Shown: one piece after another, positions 59,445-64,000 of the stretch
How positions within the stretch are numbered: position 1 is the first letter of the stretch
How the letters are laid out: every line of letters starts with the position of its first letter
Origin: Caulobacter sp048541825
Lineage (GTDB): Bacteria; Pseudomonadota; Alphaproteobacteria; Caulobacterales; Caulobacteraceae
DNA length: 64,000 bases
NCBI RefSeq assembly: GCF_048541825.1
Contig: NZ_CP183333.1
Span: 62,001-126,000 of the forward strand
Direction of reading: 5' to 3'
Notes under the pieces: generated by a model
The model's input: the letters and a program-made list of their open reading frames with translations, nothing else
Databases searched by the model: none
What the model was told of the DNA's origin: nothing
Position numbers and translations under genes: made by a program

Positions 59445-60389
59445 GACCTTGCGCTTCTCAAACATGCCATCGACGGCGAGCGTGCGGGCGTCCTCGCGGG
59501 TCCGGCGCTCCGAATCAGCGGCTAGGCGAGCTAGATCCGCCTTGATCGCCGCGCGCTCGGCGGCGTCCCGGCGGATGAAATGGACAGCCGGCGAGTTGTC
59601 CGCGGCGTTGACGAAACTGACGTCGTATTCGGGCAGGTCGTTGGCGGATACGATCCGCTTGAGCAGGTAGTTGAATTGCTTCAGCGGGCTCTCACTGCCG
59701 GTCTTGTCGTGCAGGACGCTCACCCGGCACGTCCAGCCTGACGCCTGGTCGCCGGCGTGCTTGCGGGCGATCCGGTAGATGGCGCGCTCAACGCCGCCGG
59801 AGAGGGCGAAATAGTCGGCGTGCAGCGTCAGCAGCGACCGGTCCTTGATGACCCCCTCATAGACCCAATTGGACAGGGTGAGGGTCAGGCCCCTCGGGGC
59901 GCCGGTGACCGCGTCCGACTCCAGCATCCATTCGTCGAGCCAGCCGAACTGCGCCTTGGTGTTGCGCTTGGTCCCCCGGATCGAAGTTTGGATCGTCGTG
60001 GCCTCCAGCCGCTGAAGAGCGGCCTGGAGTTCCCGATAGCCCTTGCCGCCCGTGTCGCGCTTGATCGCCTTGAGGAGATCATAGGTCGTGGTGTGCAGGG
60101 TCCGGGGCAGGTCGTTCTCGCCGGCCTCCCGCATCTGGTTGATGCGTGAGGTCGCCCAGATCAGGATGTCGGCATCCCAAATGGTGGCGATGCCGAAGGC
60201 GGGGTTGGCGCTGACGTGGACCCAGACCTCGCCATCGGGGCTGGTGTATTCGATCGGCTTCAGGCGCTTGCGCTTCGACAGCGAGAAGAACGGCCGCTCC
60301 ATGACCTCGCGCTGATCCTTCAGTGGCAGGCTGTTCATCCGAGGGACGAACAAATCAAACTCCTGCTGTCGAATCGCGCGCTTAGACAT
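59424..60389 (-). CDS. Replication initiator protein (RepA-type)
   Basis: 321 residues: LKDQREVMERPFFSLSKRKR, SPDGEVWVHVSANPAFGIAT and IWDADILIWATSRINQMREA are hallmarks of the plasmid 'replication initiator protein A' family of alphaproteobacteria. A winged-helix pair is expected in the middle (LERLEATTIQT-like) and near ESPLKQFNYLLKRIVSANDL. It should bind the iterons at its own 3' end. ATG 60389 matches the family start; the 8 nt there also contain the stop of a 58-aa leader ORF. Confidence 0.9.
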   Translation of the reverse strand: MSKRAIRQQEFDLFVPRMNSLPLKDQREVMERPFFSLSKRKRLKPIEYTSPDGEVWVHVSANPAFGIATIWDADILIWATSRINQMREAGENDLPRTLHTTTYDLLKAIKRDTGGKGYRELQAALQRLEATTIQTSIRGTKRNTKAQFGWLDEWMLESDAVTGAPRGLTLTLSNWVYEGVIKDRSLLTLHADYFALSGGVERAIYRIARKHAGDQASGWTCRVSVLHDKTGSESPLKQFNYLLKRIVSANDLPEYDVSFVNAADNSPAVHFIRRDAAERAAIKADLARLAADSERRTREDARTLAVDGMFEKRKVPSSGEQ

Positions 60390-60558
60390 CACCAACCCCA
60401 CCACGAGCGACGATCTTGGGGAAGGGGAGAGGCCTCGACCCCTGAAGTTGCCAATTGGCAACTTCTCCGAAAACGCCCGCTACGGTCCCCGCCGGAGCAG
60501 CACCTTCAGGCACCCTGCCGGCGCAGTTCTGTGGGCCTGAGTGGACGACGGCGGTCAT
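60382..60558 (-). CDS. 58-aa leader ORF overlapping abiEi and rep
   Basis: The frame starts at ATG 60558 (ATGA over the abiEi stop), with GGGGGAC upstream, and ends at a TAA that lies inside the first codons of rep. The peptide begins MTAVVHSGPQNCAGRVPEGA and has no family likeness. The parS-like palindrome copy 3 is within it. It may be a coupling leader for rep, as known for some plasmid rep genes; it is not shown to make a stable protein. Confidence 0.5.
   Translation of the reverse strand: MTAVVHSGPQNCAGRVPEGAAPAGTVAGVFGEVANWQLQGSRPLPFPKIVARGGVGDV
60444..60465. repeat. parS-like palindrome, copy 3
   Basis: The same perfect 22-bp palindrome as at 56845-56866 (core GTTGCCAATTGGCAAC at 60447-60462), 55 nt upstream of the rep start. 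Confidence 0.75.
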
Positions 60559-61361
60559 GCGTCCCCCATCTCGCGCGGCACGGTGATGTTATAGGTGCTG
60601 TCGAGGCGCCCGCCCGGTTCAAGGACGCGCTTGCCGCTGCCAAGGTCGATGGCGCCGCGCTCCAGCCGGCTCGCCCAGGCATGGCCGTGGCGATCGGCGA
60701 ACCACAGCGCGAGGCGCTTGACCTTGACGCTTCGGCAGTCGGCCAGGAGCGAATAGAGGCGCCGCGGGCTGAGGGATGACAGGCCCTGCATCAGGACGTC
60801 AGCCTCGTGGAAGGAGGCGACCTGCGGAACGAGGTCCAGGATCTCCAGCAGGGCTCGTTCCGGCGTCGAGACGATGAGCTGGGTCTCCAGCCCGCCCGCC
60901 GAAGGGTGCGTGAAGTGTCTCTCGAACCCGCCGGCTTGCGGATCGTCAGCAAGAAGCGGGTCGGCCGTGAACAGTGTAGGCCGGTGATAGGCCAGCCGAG
61001 GCCCCAGGAGCCTCCGTGCCCAGACGGGCGGCGGCGCGGCGCCGCAGAGGTGGAACGGGGTCGGCCCGTCAGGAGCGCCAGGATGGCCGAACCCCAGCAA
61101 CTCCAAAGCCGTCCGACCGCCGACCGCGAGGAGGGGAGGGCGCAGGCGCTGGAGCGACAAGACGACCGCTATGGCCGAGAGGGCCTGGTCGGATGTGTCG
61201 CCCGCGCGCTGATAGGCCCCTCGGACCGGCGCCTGAAGCCAGCCGCTTTTGACATACTTAGCCACCAGGCTCCGTGAGTAGCCATGGCGCTGCAGCCAAC
61301 GGGCGTCCGCCAGGAGGCCATCGGGCAAAAGGCGCTGAAGTTGGTTTAGTTTTCCATCCAT
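60555..61361 (-). CDS. AbiEi-type antitoxin / transcriptional regulator, apparently without its toxin
   Basis: 268 residues from ATG 61361. The N-terminal winged helix LLADARWLQRHGYSRSLVAK is followed by YVKSGWLQAPVRGAYQRAG, AVGGRTALELLGFGHPG and STPERALLEILDLVPQ, matching AbiEi antitoxins of type IV toxin-antitoxin systems. The AbiEii nucleotidyltransferase toxin normally overlaps downstream, but here the next frame is a 58-aa leader and then rep. It may have become a regulator of the replication genes, which is inference. Confidence 0.85.
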   Translation of the reverse strand: MDGKLNQLQRLLPDGLLADARWLQRHGYSRSLVAKYVKSGWLQAPVRGAYQRAGDTSDQALSAIAVVLSLQRLRPPLLAVGGRTALELLGFGHPGAPDGPTPFHLCGAAPPPVWARRLLGPRLAYHRPTLFTADPLLADDPQAGGFERHFTHPSAGGLETQLIVSTPERALLEILDLVPQVASFHEADVLMQGLSSLSPRRLYSLLADCRSVKVKRLALWFADRHGHAWASRLERGAIDLGSGKRVLEPGGRLDSTYNITVPREMGDA

Positions 61362-61472
61362 TCGCAAACCCACAGTGGGCGTTTTGACAACATTGTAAAC
61401 CCGCCGGGTTTAACAAGCGGCGGATTCGCCAGCTCACGGCGAGCGACTTATGGCGATTCCGAACCAAGGCTA

Positions 61473-61502
61473 AGAGCCCGCCCGGCGAACCGGGCGGGCT
61501 CT
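61473..61502 (-). terminator. Terminator of ssb
   Basis: A perfect 13-bp stem (AGAGCCCGCCCGG / CCGGGCGGGCTCT) with a TTCG loop on the minus strand, starting 5 nt after the ssb stop. Confidence 0.75.
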
Positions 61503-61506
61503 CGAG

Positions 61507-61875
61507 CTAGTCCTCCTCGGAGGCCGGAGCGGATTCAGGCCGGTCCAGCGACCGCAGTTCGTGCTGCGGCGTGGCCACCACGACCTTGGAGAAGAACCGT
61601 TCCACACCGTCCTTGTCGGTGTAGCGGTCGTGCCGGATCTCTCCCTCGACGAACACCTTCGAGCCCTTCGGCAGCCCTTTGGACCCGAGCCAGCCCACCG
61701 TGCCCTGGTTCCAGATCTCGACCTGGTGCCAGGTCGTGTAGTCCTTCCGCTCGCCGCCCGCCGTCGTGTAGCGGTTGGTGGCGACCCGCAGGGTGGCGAC
61801 CTTCTTGCCGCCTGACGTGGTGCGGATTTCCGCTTCGGCTCCGGTGAAACCGATCAATTGGACCTTGTTCAGCAT
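61507..61875 (-). CDS. ssb: Plasmid single-stranded DNA-binding protein
   Basis: 122 residues: MLNKVQLIGFTGAEAEIRTT, VATLRVATNRYTTAGGERKD, TTWHQVEIWNQ and GSKVFVEGEIRHDRYTDKDG form the OB fold. The C-terminus is short (PESAPASEED) and lacks the DDDIPF tip used to recruit partner proteins, as in many plasmid SSBs. It probably protects single strands during replication or transfer. ATG 61875 matches the family start. A perfect hairpin ends the transcript. Confidence 0.93.
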   Translation of the reverse strand: MLNKVQLIGFTGAEAEIRTTSGGKKVATLRVATNRYTTAGGERKDYTTWHQVEIWNQGTVGWLGSKGLPKGSKVFVEGEIRHDRYTDKDGVERFFSKVVVATPQHELRSLDRPESAPASEED

Positions 61876-62704
61876 CGTCTTACTCCATCTGCCGCCAGGG
61901 AAATCCCAGCGGCTCGCGGTCCTTGCCGCGATCACGCGACCTGCAAGGGCGGGGAAGAGGGACTGGCCAAAGCCCGGATTGGTTGGAAACCGGCCTGCAC
62001 GGCGCGCAGCGGAGGAAGGCCGGAGGGTCCATCCGGCCCGCCACGCGCAGCGGGGTCGGCTTTGACCTGGACCGCCCCGACCTAGGTTGAAGTGATTGAT
62101 CGCGCGGACCGCAGCCCGCCGGGCGTCACAACGGCTTGGAGATGATCAGAACAAGGACCACGAGGGCACGGGACGACGCGGATCGTTGAACACAAGGCAA
62201 GGATCGCCGCCCGCCGACGCCTCTGATTGACGACCGCGGGGCGGGCGAGGGCAGGGGGCTGAACTCGACCCACCTGGCCGCCCTGGAACCCGGTGCGGGG
62301 GCTGACCCGCCCCAGGGGGAGAAGGAATGGCTGCATTCGTCCAGCCGGGGAGATGGCTGACAGGAGAACCGTGAGGCACGGGGGTCGGTCACCAGATCCA
62401 GGGCCCGCCACCACGGTGCATACGCACATCGCGGGCCTTCCAGGCCAGCACCGGCGTCGCGGAGATATGCTCGGCCCAGCCCGGCTCGCCGGGCGGGCTG
62501 TTGACTTCAATCTCGCCGGATCACTCACCCGTTCGAGGCCTCCAAGGCGCGACGTCAGAACGAATCACCAACCCCAAGGCTGAGTGGCCGCCGGCCTGCC
62601 TGACACAAGGTCTTGGATTTCGTTCGACCCCTGTTCCGCCGGCTTCATCCAAGTTGGGGAAGGGCAGGGGGAACGGCGCCCGCCGAAGCGGGCGCCGAGT
62701 TAGG
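61876..62704. other. Long intergenic region upstream of ssb
   Basis: About 830 bases containing repeat copy A. Several open frames of 60-150 codons overlap on both strands; none has family character or a convincing start. I can support no gene here. Confidence 0.4.
61965..62100. repeat. Diverged ~130-bp direct repeat, copy A (upstream of ssb)
   Basis: Shares GGAAACCGGCCTGCA, GCGCAGCG, CGGAGGGTCC, CTTTGACC, CCTAGGTT and TGATCGCG in the same order with copy B at 63005-63140. It lies about 90 nt upstream of the leftward ssb gene. Confidence 0.65.
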
Positions 62705-62926
62705 TCAGTGCCGCGTGCCGCCGGTCCGCGCGTGGATCATCTGGTGGAAGTGGGCGATGGCGGCGGTGTCGAGCTCGAAGGGGATCGCGGTGATCTCCTC
62801 CTGGCGGTCAAGCTCCTCGGCGATGGCCAGAAGGTCCCAGCATTCGGCGACCACATACCAGCTGCCAGTGTCGTAGAAGTCGTGGGCGTGTTGATAAACC
62901 GCTTGAGCCATCCCCATGCTGACCAT
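62705..62926 (-). CDS. Small plasmid protein, unknown function
   Basis: 73 residues from ATG 62926, with GGGAG 9 nt upstream; two further in-frame ATGs follow within six codons. The sequence is natural and helical: AVYQHAHDFYDTGSWYVVAE, CWDLLAIAEELDRQEEITAI. I do not recognise a family. Repeat copy B lies about 80 nt upstream, as copy A does for ssb, so the two genes may share a control element. Confidence 0.65.
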   Translation of the reverse strand: MVSMGMAQAVYQHAHDFYDTGSWYVVAECWDLLAIAEELDRQEEITAIPFELDTAAIAHFHQMIHARTGGTRH

Positions 62927-63374
62927 CTTTCGTCTCCCTCTTGCGCTGCTGGATCTGCGGGCTCGTTCCCGCGATCTCGCGACCGCCCAGGGCGGGTGAA
63001 AGGGAGGGGCCAAAGGACGAATCCCCGTGGAAACCGGCCTGCAGCGCAGCGAAGGTCGGAGGGTCCGCGGGGTTCGCCTCGCTCAGGCGAGGTCGCCTTT
63101 GACCCCGACCGTCCCGCCCTAGGTTCGTGAGACTGATCGCGGACGAGTTCGACCCTGCGGCGCCCAACCCGGGAGACGACTGACGGCTTGGTGCTGGCGC
63201 CGACATGCGGATCACCACAGCCAGACCCCTGACAACCTCAACGCCTTGGGCGCCCTCTTGCGGAACTTTTGTGGCGCCGCTTTCCGACGGGATTTAGGGG
63301 GAGTTCGATCTCGCTGATATGCGGGTATGAGGCGGTCGAGCACTGGCCTGAAAAGACAGAATGGACCTTCACCG
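62927..63374. other. Intergenic region with repeat copy B
   Basis: Contains the second diverged repeat (63005-63140) and the upstream regions of the divergent small gene and nitrilase-like gene. No further gene supported. Confidence 0.4.
63005..63140. repeat. Diverged ~130-bp direct repeat, copy B (upstream of the 73-aa gene)
   Basis: Has the same blocks, in order, as copy A at 61965-62100, with an insertion-like difference in the middle that can form GCCTCGC-TCAG-GCGAGGT. Confidence 0.65.
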
Positions 63375-64000
63375 ATGAGCGACATGCGAAAGGATGCCGC
63401 CGGTCAAGACGCCGCGCGGGTAGCCGCCATGGAGCTTTGGTGTGGCCTCTCAGCTGACCAGCTCGGCACTGCAACACCCAACCTGATCGTCTTTCCCGAA
63501 CGTATCAGCCAACACGAAATCGACCAGGCAGTTGCCCGTTGTCCAGACGCCATCGTCGCCGGCGCGATCTCCACGAAGGGTTTCATGCGAGGGGTGATCT
63601 GGCATCACGGCCGCAACCAGATCGACTATCTCAAGGTTGGCAATGATGGACGCCCCGGCTCCTCGCCGTCACCGAGGCGAGAACAACCAACCATCTACCA
63701 AAGCCATGACCTGGCGGTCGGACTCCTGATTTGCATGGACTTCGATATTCCGGACGTTCGAGACGGGGTCATCGAGCAACTCCATCGCTCAGCGGCGCAG
63801 TTCAAAGTGCTGTGCGTGCCAGCAGATATGTACAGCGCTTGGTTTTCCACAGAGCCCATCACTCCGCCAAAGTTGGCCGGAATCCATGTGGCGGTGAGCA
63901 ATGGCCTGGTCCATGGCGACAACCGGCTTCGGAGCTTCATCACCGATCGCAAGCGGATGAAGGATGCGAGCGCGAAGCAGGTCGACAGAGAGCCAATCAG
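63375..64000 (+). CDS. Nitrilase-superfamily (carbon-nitrogen hydrolase-like) protein, C-terminus cut by window edge
   Basis: 208 residues are visible from ATG 63375, without a stop. All three residues of the Glu-Lys-Cys triad fit: E42 in NLIVFPERI, K87 in IDYLKVGNDG, and C120 in VGLLICMDFDIPDV. The spacing is shorter than in typical nitrilases and the VFPE strand comes early, so this is a divergent or shortened member. The family cleaves C-N bonds in amides and nitriles. It is divergent from the 73-aa gene. Its role on a plasmid is unknown. Confidence 0.7.
   Translation, partial: MSDMRKDAAGQDAARVAAMELWCGLSADQLGTATPNLIVFPERISQHEIDQAVARCPDAIVAGAISTKGFMRGVIWHHGRNQIDYLKVGNDGRPGSSPSPRREQPTIYQSHDLAVGLLICMDFDIPDVRDGVIEQLHRSAAQFKVLCVPADMYSAWFSTEPITPPKLAGIHVAVSNGLVHGDNRLRSFITDRKRMKDASAKQVDREPI

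Noticed and set aside
1..64000. CRISPR arrays
   Set aside because: No set of regularly spaced repeats with unique spacers; the only regular array is the 23-nt iteron cluster, which has no spacers.
1..64000. tRNA and rRNA genes
   Set aside because: I saw no cloverleaf with a TTC-type T-loop or rRNA signature, though short RNA genes could be missed by eye.

Overview
The window is high-GC alphaproteobacterial DNA, most likely from a Caulobacteraceae genome (Caulobacter, Phenylobacterium or Brevundimonas type). The clearest lineage marker is a sigma-F/NrsF pair whose anti-sigma cysteines fall at the positions known in Caulobacter crescentus, together with two exact GTAACC-N16-CGAA promoters. A large Oar-like TonB-dependent receptor and several Caulobacterales-type small proteins agree. 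The right third carries a plasmid backbone (rep, parA, parB, iterons, parS-like palindromes, relaxase, coupling protein), so the window is probably part of a large conjugative or mobilizable plasmid, or of an integrated one. All names come from reading motifs; no database search was possible.

Left region (1-19.6 kb) is a metabolic accessory mosaic. It holds a PNPOx/ferredoxin-reductase/2Fe-2S fusion with a GST, a uracil/thymine mismatch glycosylase, two LysR regulators, a YHS-domain protein, a DUF1348 and PNPOx pair, a tightly overlapped monooxygenase-like/alcohol dehydrogenase/thioesterase operon, a patatin, a thiolase, and a flavin disulfide reductase. It also holds a single-chain EgtB-EgtD protein that should carry out two steps of ergothioneine synthesis. 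Broken IS3-type transposase pieces and a resolvase scrap mark past rearrangements.

Middle region (19.6-42 kb) starts with a TonB receptor/NupC/CDP-alcohol phosphotransferase operon. Next are two sigma-F-controlled units: sigF-nrsF itself, and a translationally coupled four-gene operon (DUF547, unknown 112-aa protein, TVP38, FAD reductase). Several small regulator-plus-enzyme modules follow: TetR with DUF1330 and an AhpD-like protein, TetR diverging from an MDR oxidoreductase, and ArsR-PhzF-ornithine cyclodeaminase. These have visible operator palindromes. Two membrane-anchored proteins of unknown function and a flavoprotein monooxygenase close the region.

Defence-like island (42.2-49 kb): a HEPN-like protein divergent from a PD-(D/E)xK-like protein, a second HEPN-like protein, and a 1258-aa protein with an N-terminal Mrr-like nuclease domain, a P-loop NTPase centre and a long helical C-terminus. 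The last has the architecture of Avs antiviral STAND proteins. This island sits directly after trbB, where the rest of a trb operon would normally be.

Plasmid backbone (49.8-64 kb): trbB, virD4 and a MobQ-type relaxase face a traD-like gene across a probable oriT. A SleB-type hydrolase, the TraF peptidase, parB, parA, an iteron origin and rep follow. Rep is preceded by a 58-aa leader ORF that overlaps both the rep start and the end of an orphan AbiEi antitoxin gene. ssb, a small conserved-looking protein and a partial nitrilase-like gene complete the window. Two diverged copies of a ~130-bp element lie upstream of ssb and of the small gene.
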